64,000 nt of DNA from Alistipes sp. (lineage in GTDB: Bacteria > Bacteroidota > Bacteroidia > Bacteroidales > Rikenellaceae), in the NCBI GenBank assembly GCA_017536555.1, contig JAFXHE010000004.1, positions 62,001 through 126,000 on the forward strand, in the 5' to 3' direction. Below are positions 9,169 through 17,374 of this stretch, in pieces; the first letter of the stretch is position 1; each line of letters starts with the position of its first letter. A model generated the notes under the pieces. The model was given only the letters and a program-made list of their open reading frames with translations, had not been told where the DNA came from and did no database searches. A program made the translations under genes and the position numbers.

Positions 9169-10179
9169 ATGAAATCTTTTTCAGAAATTATCACCTCTAC
9201 CAAGGAGTCGATTTGCGACATTAAGTGGTGGGGCTCTATTCTGCAGATTGTCTTTGGATGCTTGCTTGTGGCCATCGCCTTTGTAGTATTCATCAACCCT
9301 TACGACATGGTGCCTGGCGGTATCTACGGTTTAGCCCTCGTATTGCACAACCTCTTCCCCTCAATTCAGGTGGGTACATTTGGTTATATGTTCGACGTGC
9401 CGTTGATTCTCACTGCACTGCTTATCTTCGGTGGTAAGTTTGGCGGCAGAACAATATTCGCATCATTCGTCACGCCTGGTTTGATGAACATCCTCGACTA
9501 CTTGGTATATCCCAACCAGGCGGCTATCGAAGCTCTCGACCCAACGCTGCTAATGGGTGGTGTCGTCGACCTATCTAACCACCTTATGCTCGCTGCAATC
9601 ATCGGTGGCTGCTTCAGTGGTGTGGGTGTAGGTATCGTTATTCGCAATAACGCTGCTACAGGTGGTACAGATATTACAGGTATGCTCCTGCACAAGTTTG
9701 CGAAGATGAAGTTCGCGAATGGCGTGCTTCTTTCGGATGCAATCATCGTTTTATGCGGTCTTATCGTCATCGGCTTTGGTATAGGTCTTCCCGAGGGTAA
9801 GGAGCCTGCAGGCTTGCTCCTGTCGCTCTACTCGGGTGTATGTATCTTTGTCAATGCTAAAGTTTTGGGCTTCACAATCGACGGTGCATCACGCGACAAG
9901 CTACTCTTTATCATCTGTGACGAGCACTCTGAAGATATGCGCAACTACATCCTTCACGAGCTTAACCGTGGCGGCACATACCTAAAGGCTACTGGTATGT
10001 ACACCCACAACGACAAGGAGATGATATTCCTGGTAATCAACCGCAAGGAGGTGCGCAACGTACAGCACAAGATTAAGGAGTTTGACAACCGTGCATTTGT
10101 GGTTGTTACGGATGCTTACGACACCTTTGGTGAGGGCTTTAAGCCATTCCCCGAGGAGGATGGTATGCCCGTAGAGTAG
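9169..10179 (+). CDS. YitT family membrane protein (DUF161 + DUF2179)
   Basis: A 336-residue protein with five to six hydrophobic segments over residues about 20-215, then a cytoplasmic C-terminal domain. NPYDMVPGGIYGLALVLHN and AATGGTDITGMLLHKF are characteristic of YitT proteins, and the C-terminal domain (LLFIICDEHSEDMRNYIL, RGGTYLKATGMYTHNDKEMI) is the DUF2179 module. Function is unknown; transport or sensing at the membrane is often supposed. It stands alone under its own promoter, 48 bases before miaB. Confidence 0.9.
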   Translation: MKSFSEIITSTKESICDIKWWGSILQIVFGCLLVAIAFVVFINPYDMVPGGIYGLALVLHNLFPSIQVGTFGYMFDVPLILTALLIFGGKFGGRTIFASFVTPGLMNILDYLVYPNQAAIEALDPTLLMGGVVDLSNHLMLAAIIGGCFSGVGVGIVIRNNAATGGTDITGMLLHKFAKMKFANGVLLSDAIIVLCGLIVIGFGIGLPEGKEPAGLLLSLYSGVCIFVNAKVLGFTIDGASRDKLLFIICDEHSEDMRNYILHELNRGGTYLKATGMYTHNDKEMIFLVINRKEVRNVQHKIKEFDNRAFVVVTDAYDTFGEGFKPFPEEDGMPVE

Positions 10180-10227
10180 CCACAAAATCGACTCATAGTT
10201 TAAAAGCGTATTCATAACATTAATAGT

Positions 10228-11583
10228 ATGAACAACATACCTATAAATAGTTTGCGACCTCTGACTGGCAGTGGTCGCAAACTATATATCGAGACATACG
10301 GCTGCCAGATGAATGTAGGCGATTCGGAGATTGTGGTATCTATTATGCAGGATGAGGGCTACCGCTATACCGAGAGCCTTGAGGAGGCAGACATAGTACT
10401 TATCAACACCTGCTCGATACGCGATAACGCCGAGCAGCGTATATGGGGACGACTCAGCGAGATGCGTCGTATGCGCAAGCAGAAGCCGTCGCTCATCATA
10501 GGCATCATTGGCTGTATGGCAGAGCGTCTTAAGGAGGAGCTTACAAAGGGAAATACAGGCGTTGACATCGTCGCAGGCCCCGACTCATACCGCGACCTTC
10601 CACGCCTTGTGCGCAGTGTCGACGATGGTGGCAAGGGTGTCAACGTGGAGCTTTCAAAGGAGGAGACATACGCCGAGATTGCCCCTGTGCGCCTTGACCG
10701 CAACGGTGTGAGTGCCTTCATCGCCATTATGCGTGGTTGCAACAACTACTGTTCATACTGCGTTGTGCCCTACACACGTGGTATTGAACGTAGCCGCGAT
10801 GCCGAGACTATCATTGCAGAGGCACGCACGCTCTTTGAAAATGGATACCGCGAAGTGACGCTCCTCGGTCAGAACGTAAACTCCTACCGCACGGGCGATG
10901 TAGACTTCCCAGAGCTACTGCGCCGCGTGGCGGAGATTTCGCCACTACTGCGCGTGCGCTTCGCCACATCACACCCCAAGGATATAAGCGACAAGCTACT
11001 TGAGATAATGGCGGCAACGCCAAATATCTGCAAGGCTATACACCTCCCTGCACAGTCAGGCTCAACGGAGATGCTCAAGCGTATGAACCGTAAGTATACG
11101 CGTGAGTGGTATTTGGAGCGCGTGGAGGCTATACGTCGCTATATGCCCGACTGCGCAATCACCACCGACCTTATCGCAGGCTTTGCGCACGAGAGCGAGG
11201 AGGAGCATCAAGCAACACTGTCGCTGATGCGCGAAGTGGGTTACGACTTTGCCTATATGTTCAAATACTCGGAGCGTCCAGGCACATTCGCACAGCGCAA
11301 CCTCGGCGACGACATACCCGAGGATGTCAAGACTCGCCGCCTGACAGAGATAATCGACTTGCAGAACATACTGTCGGAGCAGAGCAACAAGCGCGACGTG
11401 GGCAAGGAGTTTGAGATATTGGTGGAGTGTACATCAAAGCGTAGCGAGGAGCAGCTCTCGGGACGTACATCACAGAATAAGATGGTGGTATTTGATCGTG
11501 GCGACCACAAAGTGGGCGACTATGTAAAGGTACGTATCACAGGGTGCTCGTCAGCAACGCTCTTCGGCGAGGAGATAAAGTAA
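10228..11583 (+). CDS. miaB: tRNA-2-methylthio-N6-dimethylallyladenosine synthase
   Basis: A 451-residue radical-SAM methylthiotransferase that adds the methylthio group to i6A37 of tRNAs reading UNN codons. The N-terminal domain has its three cluster cysteines (Cys26 in YGCQMN, then INTCSIRDN and GCMAERL). The radical-SAM triad is Cys171-x3-Cys175-x2-Cys178 in GCNNYCSYC. A TRAM domain fills the last 65 residues. The order and length are those of MiaB rather than RimO or MtaB, supported by CMAERL. Confidence 0.96.
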   Translation: MNNIPINSLRPLTGSGRKLYIETYGCQMNVGDSEIVVSIMQDEGYRYTESLEEADIVLINTCSIRDNAEQRIWGRLSEMRRMRKQKPSLIIGIIGCMAERLKEELTKGNTGVDIVAGPDSYRDLPRLVRSVDDGGKGVNVELSKEETYAEIAPVRLDRNGVSAFIAIMRGCNNYCSYCVVPYTRGIERSRDAETIIAEARTLFENGYREVTLLGQNVNSYRTGDVDFPELLRRVAEISPLLRVRFATSHPKDISDKLLEIMAATPNICKAIHLPAQSGSTEMLKRMNRKYTREWYLERVEAIRRYMPDCAITTDLIAGFAHESEEEHQATLSLMREVGYDFAYMFKYSERPGTFAQRNLGDDIPEDVKTRRLTEIIDLQNILSEQSNKRDVGKEFEILVECTSKRSEEQLSGRTSQNKMVVFDRGDHKVGDYVKVRITGCSSATLFGEEIK

Positions 11584-11601
11584 CGGCATAAGAGCAACGA
11601 T

Positions 11602-11633
11602 AATAGGGATGGCGCTATTTTGCCATCCCTATT
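11602..11633. terminator. Bidirectional terminator
   Basis: A 12-bp perfect stem (AATAGGGATGGC / GCCATCCCTATT) with an 8-base loop, followed by TTATTTATAG. It serves miaB from the left and the BASS-type transporter from the right. Confidence 0.85.
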
Positions 11634-11676
11634 TTATTTATAGTATATAAGGTACTGATTAAGACGTGGACAGACA

Positions 11677-12570
11677 TTACTCCTTATGTCGCCATATCTG
11701 ATAGCTATTTACAAAGTTCTGCCATACGATATATGCCGTAGGAGCAACCGAGGCTACGGGGTTCAGGAAGTTGAGTGCCATCCACACAGCGAGCACCGTA
11801 TTTTTCTGTCCGAGCGACTGACCTCCCGCCACAACATCGCCTGCGGCACGTCCCAGCATACGACCAACCGAAAACTGCACAAGGCACAACACAAGGGCTA
11901 CCAATGCAAGCTCCACCTCAACGAAGGGGTCAGCCTCGGTATCGAGAATAAAGCAGGTAGTGCGTCCTATAACTAAAGTAAGCGACACAAGCCATAGGTA
12001 GAACGACAACTGCGAGTGCTCCGAGAGCCAATTGGCACCACTGCGCCACATATATCGGCACATCTGTCCAAGCAGGAAGGGGGCAATGAGCGTGGGTGCT
12101 ACGCGCGAGATAATCTCCACGAAGGTACACGTTCCATTACCGTATAGGTGGAGGATAGTGGGCGCAACGATGGCTGTTACCATATTGCATATCAGGCTAT
12201 ATGTCGCCATTGTCGTAACATTTGCACCGAGCATACCTCCAATAACGACAGCCGCCATAGCTATCGGCGCGAGAACACATATCATAGCTCCCTGACCTAC
12301 CAGCTCACCCAATAGAGGTGTCACAATATGGTAGACTGCAACCGAGCCAACAAACTGAAAGAGCAACATCCACAGATGTATCAGGCGCGGGCGCATAGCG
12401 CGCACATCCACGCGCGTGAATGTCAAGAAGAGCATTGCACCAATAAGCGTCGGTGTAAGCATATTGCCACTCGCACTCTCAAGTGCTGCAAGTGGACGAC
12501 ATAACAACGCTCCGACGACCATAGCCAAGGGCATAGTCACAGTACGTAACGTATGGCGGTCAAGACTCAT
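11677..12570 (-). CDS. Bile acid:sodium symporter (BASS)-like transporter
   Basis: The 297-residue product is almost wholly hydrophobic, with about nine to ten membrane segments. Two regions recall the BASS fold: LAPIAMAAVVIGGMLGANVTT and the late crossover segment GGQSLGQKNTVLAVWMALN, similar to the E-x-G-x-Q-N motif of the family. It could carry an organic acid, a bile salt or a related anion with sodium; the substrate is not deducible. Its start is 6 bases after the stop of the upstream amidase/golvesin gene, so both are likely co-transcribed. Confidence 0.75.
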   Translation of the reverse strand: MSLDRHTLRTVTMPLAMVVGALLCRPLAALESASGNMLTPTLIGAMLFLTFTRVDVRAMRPRLIHLWMLLFQFVGSVAVYHIVTPLLGELVGQGAMICVLAPIAMAAVVIGGMLGANVTTMATYSLICNMVTAIVAPTILHLYGNGTCTFVEIISRVAPTLIAPFLLGQMCRYMWRSGANWLSEHSQLSFYLWLVSLTLVIGRTTCFILDTEADPFVEVELALVALVLCLVQFSVGRMLGRAAGDVVAGGQSLGQKNTVLAVWMALNFLNPVASVAPTAYIVWQNFVNSYQIWRHKE

Positions 12571-12576
12571 AACGCA

Positions 12577-15500
12577 CTATTTATCAACATATTTAAGCAT
12601 CACACTCATAAGCTCGTCGCGCTCTTCCGCCGAGAGTATTGTCTCAAACGGAAAGCCGAGGACAACACAACGATAATCGCCCGAATAGGCAGCTGCAGCA
12701 GTCTGGTTATTTGAGGCGTAGCGCATAACGGTTGCTGCACCCTTGCCAGCAGGTCGCAACACCTCGGGCGACTCTACGCAGTATATATCCTCGCGCAACG
12801 CGGTATTGAAATTTACATCTACGCGACCACGTGGCGCAAAGTATGAGGGAGTGGTATACACCTCGCCCGAGCGCGTAGACATATTTCCGCCAAATGTCAC
12901 GTGCAGCACCTCCTCGGCAAAGAGCCTATCAGCATCATTAGCGAGGGGCGAGTGCCATAGGTCGGTGAGCATATATGAGCCAGAGAGTATCAGCGCACCG
13001 CCAGCTCGCGTATAGCTACGTATGGCTCGTTGCAACTCCTCGGTAAAGACCTCGTGGCGATGCTCTACAGCACCACGACCAACAACCGTCGTGCGCTGCT
13101 TGCCCATAATGACATCCACCACATCGTAGCTGTCAAGCGACACTGCACCACTCTCAACAGCCCTGCGCGATGCCGAGACAAAGCTATACCCCGCCTTGAC
13201 GATTGATGCGCCGTGCATCACGGGGTAGTCGAAGGTGTTACCAGCGATAGACTCCGCCTCATAGTCGTTATAAGATTGCCCGAGGGCGTAGTTATCATTC
13301 TCGGAGCGAGATAGCGTCCTATCGAAGTTTACCTGCTCACCGATAAACGAGATGTCGCTATGGTAGCCTACTCCGCTATCGTAGCGATTGAAGAAGCCTG
13401 CAATGGAGTCGCCCTGCACACTATATGGCGCAGCCACACGGTCAAAGCCATTTACCACCATCACGCATCCACGAGCATTGCTCACACGGCACGCCGCGAG
13501 GGTCTCCGAATCGAAGCTCTCGCCACCACTGTTTACCGCTGTTATGCGGTAGCTGTATATCTTATCGCTCTCCTGCGCAAGCTCCACCGATGTACCCTCA
13601 ACCCTACGACCACTGTCAAAGCCGCCGCCATCGACGCTGGTATATACCACATAGTAGTCGGGCGTTGCCGTAGACTCAAGCTCATCTACGGTAGGCTGCC
13701 AACTCAAGTGCGCGGCATTACCCTGCATCTCGACACTAAAGCTATTCACGGGCAAGGGCTGCACAACATAGTCTACACCATATTGGCTCGATAGATAGCG
13801 CAACATACCCTTATATATAGCACGACACACCGAGAAACGGAATGCAGGGTCGAGACCGTAGCGCATATCGGCAAAGTTCTGGTGCGACAACAGCTCAAGC
13901 AGCATCGTGGGACACCAGCCCACACGCGCCTCATAGTAAGACCTATCCCACATACCGCGACGCGTCCAGGTTGGCTCATACTGCGCGCGTATGTCGCCAA
14001 CAATCTGTGTCATAACAATATCTGTAAGGTCGCGCGAGCGCAGACGTGACACACCCTCCTCAAACTCTCCGTCATTATCCTTGGTACAGTAGATGCCAAG
14101 CGTACCTATAATGTCCTCGTTGAGCCTTACGCCCGCATCGGAGTGGAAGGCAAAGGCGAGGTCAAGGGGTATGCGCTTGCCCGCTGTGGTGTCGAGTTCC
14201 TCCTCCTTGCTCTTCTTGCGCGAGTCGCGCTCCTCGCTCTCCTCGCTCTCCTCGTCGTTTAGAGCCTCCGAGCCACGCATAAGGGCATTTACCCAGTGTG
14301 GTCGCGACATATAGTCGTCGCGGTAGTCATCCTTGCCGCGCTTCTGTCCGTAGACATCTTCGCCAAAGCCCGACCACTGCAACCAATAGCGCGCGCCCTC
14401 CGTGAAGCGCGGATAGCCGCTTGTCGTCGACTCGTATGTTATGCCTGACCTACGCAATGAGGGGTCTACGCTACGCTCGATATTTCCCATACCGCCACCA
14501 ATCTTTACTCCATCGGCTGTGACAACGCCAGACGCTGACGAGCTATTATCGAGCGTAACAAGCACGCGACTCTCCCCCGCCTCGAAGTAGAAGTCGCCGA
14601 GACACACCCACATAGCACCGCCCATACGTTGATTTACACGAAACTCCCTATCACCACCCGAGGCGTGTACCGTATAATGAGCGTCGGGTACAGAGTTATC
14701 GAGCGTCGTGTATGATACATAGACGCTATATACGCCAGACACAGCCACCTCTGCCGACCACGTAGCACGGCTCAAGTTGCTGGTGCCACGCTTGGCGGTC
14801 ACCTGGCGCGATGTGCCATCCTTAAATGGATTATGACCACTCTTATATGTCGACTTAAGGTGCGCAAAGCCAACACCTGCACGACTCCAGCTACCCACCT
14901 CACGGTAGGTCGTCTTATCAACGCCCTTGTCGTTGTCGATGATAATCTCCTCGCGGCGCATACTACGCTCACGCGGCAAGAGCACAGTAGCACCTGCACG
15001 CTCAAGCATAGGCAATAGAAATGGTATTACGTAGCTCTGCGTGTACATATCCTCAACACTCTCCCATAGGCGAGAACGTTGCCAACGCCATAGTGCCATA
15101 TTGTTATCGAAGTATCTGCCGTGGCTCTGCCAGAGCGCAATATGTCGTCCCACAAGACCCTTTGTAGGTTGTGACAACGAGCTTATGCGGCTCACAAGCG
15201 GCTTGTCGACGGTAGCTCGAAAGCTCGCGCCACGCTTACGCGATGCGTAGTACTGCGGCACAAGTCTGTCGATAAGCTCGCCCTTGCTATATATCAGCAG
15301 AGTATATTTACGATAGTTCTCTGGCAACTGACGGCGCACAGCATCATAGAATGCCTCAACACTCTCGCTACGCATCGGGTAGTATGCCAACTCGTCCGAT
15401 GCACGTATCTCGATGACACGCTCCGAGCCTCGCTCACGTATGCGTATGCTCTCGACCTTGACATAGCCGCCAGCAACCTCCTGAAGTGTCATACGACGCA

Positions 15501-15624
15501 ACACCTTGCCAATAGAGTCTTGCACAGAGCGCGGTAGAGAATTGGCAGCAGAGACGGGTGACACAGTGGCTGATAATGCCAACACAAATAACAGAGATGA
15601 TATTAATAGTTTCGTAATTCGCAT
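12577..15624 (-). CDS. Secreted N-acetylmuramoyl-L-alanine amidase-like protein with golvesin and FnIII domains
   Basis: A 1015-residue exported protein (signal MRITKLLISSLLFVLALSA...AANS). Visible parts: an unknown N-terminal domain; an amidase_3-like half (ALWQSHGRYFDNN, about residues 175-250); a golvesin C-terminal-like beta domain (SWSRAGVGFAHL to GGVKIGGG, about 270-400); the remainder of the amidase fold (LAFAFHSDAG, EARVGWCPTMLLELLSHQN, about 490-630); FnIII (YYVVYTSVDGG to YSYRITAVNSGG); and a C-terminal domain that may resemble glutamine amidotransferases. A charged Ser/Glu/Lys stretch lies near residue 460. The golvesin domain seems inserted within the amidase. The start at 15624 is chosen because an upstream ATG at 15654 overlaps the -7 box. 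Confidence 0.75.
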   Translation of the reverse strand: MRITKLLISSLLFVLALSATVSPVSAANSLPRSVQDSIGKVLRRMTLQEVAGGYVKVESIRIRERGSERVIEIRASDELAYYPMRSESVEAFYDAVRRQLPENYRKYTLLIYSKGELIDRLVPQYYASRKRGASFRATVDKPLVSRISSLSQPTKGLVGRHIALWQSHGRYFDNNMALWRWQRSRLWESVEDMYTQSYVIPFLLPMLERAGATVLLPRERSMRREEIIIDNDKGVDKTTYREVGSWSRAGVGFAHLKSTYKSGHNPFKDGTSRQVTAKRGTSNLSRATWSAEVAVSGVYSVYVSYTTLDNSVPDAHYTVHASGGDREFRVNQRMGGAMWVCLGDFYFEAGESRVLVTLDNSSSASGVVTADGVKIGGGMGNIERSVDPSLRRSGITYESTTSGYPRFTEGARYWLQWSGFGEDVYGQKRGKDDYRDDYMSRPHWVNALMRGSEALNDEESEESEERDSRKKSKEEELDTTAGKRIPLDLAFAFHSDAGVRLNEDIIGTLGIYCTKDNDGEFEEGVSRLRSRDLTDIVMTQIVGDIRAQYEPTWTRRGMWDRSYYEARVGWCPTMLLELLSHQNFADMRYGLDPAFRFSVCRAIYKGMLRYLSSQYGVDYVVQPLPVNSFSVEMQGNAAHLSWQPTVDELESTATPDYYVVYTSVDGGGFDSGRRVEGTSVELAQESDKIYSYRITAVNSGGESFDSETLAACRVSNARGCVMVVNGFDRVAAPYSVQGDSIAGFFNRYDSGVGYHSDISFIGEQVNFDRTLSRSENDNYALGQSYNDYEAESIAGNTFDYPVMHGASIVKAGYSFVSASRRAVESGAVSLDSYDVVDVIMGKQRTTVVGRGAVEHRHEVFTEELQRAIRSYTRAGGALILSGSYMLTDLWHSPLANDADRLFAEEVLHVTFGGNMSTRSGEVYTTPSYFAPRGRVDVNFNTALREDIYCVESPEVLRPAGKGAATVMRYASNNQTAAAAYSGDYRCVVLGFPFETILSAEERDELMSVMLKYVDK

Positions 15625-15651
15625 AACATATAAAAATAGGGTGTAAAGATA

Positions 15652-15659
15652 CAAAAATA
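15652..15659 (-). promoter_or_regulatory. -7 element for the amidase/golvesin-BASS operon
   Basis: TATTTTTG on the minus strand, about 28 bases before the chosen ATG at 15624. No clear TTTG partner is seen. It argues against the in-frame ATG at 15654. Confidence 0.45.
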
Positions 15660-15705
15660 AAGAGAAAGTAGAAAGCCTATATTTTTACTTTTCGCAATAA
15701 TTTCA

Positions 15706-15713
15706 TATCTTTG
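15706..15713 (+). promoter_or_regulatory. -7 element for the M64 peptidase gene
   Basis: TATCTTTG; upstream at the expected distance is only a T-run (TTTTT, 15682-15686). The leader of about 100 bases ends in AAAACCTAAAACAG before the ATG. Confidence 0.55.
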
Positions 15714-15822
15714 TACGATTAAGGGGCAAATTGGCTGTTGGCATACAGTATTGCAAAGAGCCAACTACGCAACATAGAGGTTACACCAACCCCAAAGTTA
15801 AATAGAATAAAACCTAAAACAG

Positions 15823-17118
15823 ATGTATAAAATGAGAAGACTGACACTGATTTTTGCGATGCTCATCGCTGCGACCACAACATACGCACAGAGCTTCGAC
15901 ACACACTTTGAGGATGCCACGTTGCGCCTCGACCTGACATTCGCAGGCTCTGCCACAGAGCAAATCGTGGCACTCAAGAGCCTGTCATCGACAGAGCACT
16001 GGTGGGGACGACGCATCAACCTCGACACAGTGCCACTACGCGGCAATGGCGACATCACGCTATATGATGCAGCAACAGGTATAAAGATATACACGACATC
16101 TTTCTCGTCGCTGTTTCAGGAGTGGATTACAACACCCGAGGCAGCTACGTCATACCGCAGCTTTGAGTTTACGCTGCTTACACCTATGCCACGCAGCGAG
16201 GCTATTGCCGAGGTTGTGTTGCGCAACAACCGTGGTGAGGTGGCAGCACGTCTCAAGCACACAATACGCCCTGACGATGTGCTTATACGCGACCTCTCGA
16301 AGCAAGAGGCACTACCCCACACCTATCTACACCGTGGCGGCGACTCGCGTGACTGCATAGATGTTGTGATACTCGCCGAGGGCTACACAGCCGACGAGAT
16401 GGAGCTATTTATGAAGGATGCACAGATTGCCACAGACGAAATATTGTCTTATGAGCCCTTCAACAGCCACCGCGACAAGTTTAACTTCATCGCCATTGAG
16501 AGCGCATCTAAAGATAGCAACGTGAGTGTTCCACAGGATATGGCGTGGAGAGAGACTGCCGTGATGTCTAACTTTATGACATTCTATATGGAGCGTTACC
16601 TAACGTCGGATGCTGTGTATAATATGTATGACCTCGCAACAAACATCCCCTGCGAGCACTTTATCATTCTTGCTAACACCGACACGTATGGTGGCGGCGG
16701 CATATACAACTCATATACGCTTACTACGGCTCATCACCCCGCATTCCGCCCCGTTGTTGTCCACGAGTTCGGACACTCGTTTGGCGGCTTGGGCGACGAG
16801 TATTTCTATGAGAACAGCGACTCAAACGACGAGATGCACTCGATAGCACACGAGCCCTGGGAGCCAAACATCACAACACTCGTAGACTTTGAGTCGAAGT
16901 GGGCAGATATGGTTGACAAGGGCGTAGAGATACCTACAACTGTCACAGAGAGCCGTTCAGAGAACTATGTTGTGGGCGTTTACGAGGGTGCTGGCTACCG
17001 CACAAAGGGCATCTATCGCCCAACTGACGTATGCCGTATGCGCAACAACACAGCTACGCGCTTCTGCCCCATATGTGAGCGTGCGCTTGAGCGCGTGATA
17101 CTCCATCAGGCAGAGTAA
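15823..17118 (+). CDS. Secreted M64 (IgA peptidase-like) zinc metallopeptidase
   Basis: A 431-residue protein with a signal peptide (RRLTLIFAMLIAATTTYAQ). The N-terminal beta-rich domain (about 25-150) is the M64 N-domain, and the catalytic domain follows from DCIDVVILAEGYTADEME. The zinc site is intact: VVHEFGHSFGGLGDEY carries HExxH plus the downstream GxxDE. The late Cys pair CRMRNNTATRFCPIC is also typical. The family founder cleaves human IgA1 and IgA2 in Clostridium ramosum; many gut Bacteroidales have homologues whose substrates are untested. Translation may begin at 15823 or at the ATG at 15832. Confidence 0.9.
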   Translation: MYKMRRLTLIFAMLIAATTTYAQSFDTHFEDATLRLDLTFAGSATEQIVALKSLSSTEHWWGRRINLDTVPLRGNGDITLYDAATGIKIYTTSFSSLFQEWITTPEAATSYRSFEFTLLTPMPRSEAIAEVVLRNNRGEVAARLKHTIRPDDVLIRDLSKQEALPHTYLHRGGDSRDCIDVVILAEGYTADEMELFMKDAQIATDEILSYEPFNSHRDKFNFIAIESASKDSNVSVPQDMAWRETAVMSNFMTFYMERYLTSDAVYNMYDLATNIPCEHFIILANTDTYGGGGIYNSYTLTTAHHPAFRPVVVHEFGHSFGGLGDEYFYENSDSNDEMHSIAHEPWEPNITTLVDFESKWADMVDKGVEIPTTVTESRSENYVVGVYEGAGYRTKGIYRPTDVCRMRNNTATRFCPICERALERVILHQAE

Positions 17119-17188
17119 GCGCAGTGGGCAAACTAGAGTAGTTGAGCGGCGCAAAAAACCGTAAAACTACCCACTATTTACCAGAGAT

Positions 17189-17244
17189 ATGCTGTTTAAG
17201 AGGTGTAAAAGCAACTTTTCACTACTTAAACAGCATTTTTTTTG
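17189..17244 (+). terminator. Long hairpin terminator after the M64 gene
   Basis: A 12-bp stem (ATGCTGTTTAAG / CTTAAACAGCAT), extended inward by GTG-t-AAAAG / CTTTTCAC, followed by eight T. The intergenic stretch 17119-17374 otherwise holds only the promoter for the next gene. Confidence 0.9.
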
Positions 17245-17252
17245 ACGAAATG

Positions 17253-17284
17253 TTTGGAATTTTAGGAAATATATGCTACATTTG
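17253..17284 (+). promoter_or_regulatory. Promoter of the biotin-carboxyltransferase gene
   Basis: TTTG (17253-17256), 20 bases, TACATTTG (17277-17284). The leader runs about 85 bases and contains CAACTAAAACTAACTAAATAACC before the ATG at 17375. Confidence 0.75.
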
Positions 17285-17374
17285 TTATTCAGATAACAGA
17301 TGCACGGTGTAACATCTGATAGACAACATAGAGACTAACAACTAAAACTAACTAAATAACCTTATTGAAAGACT

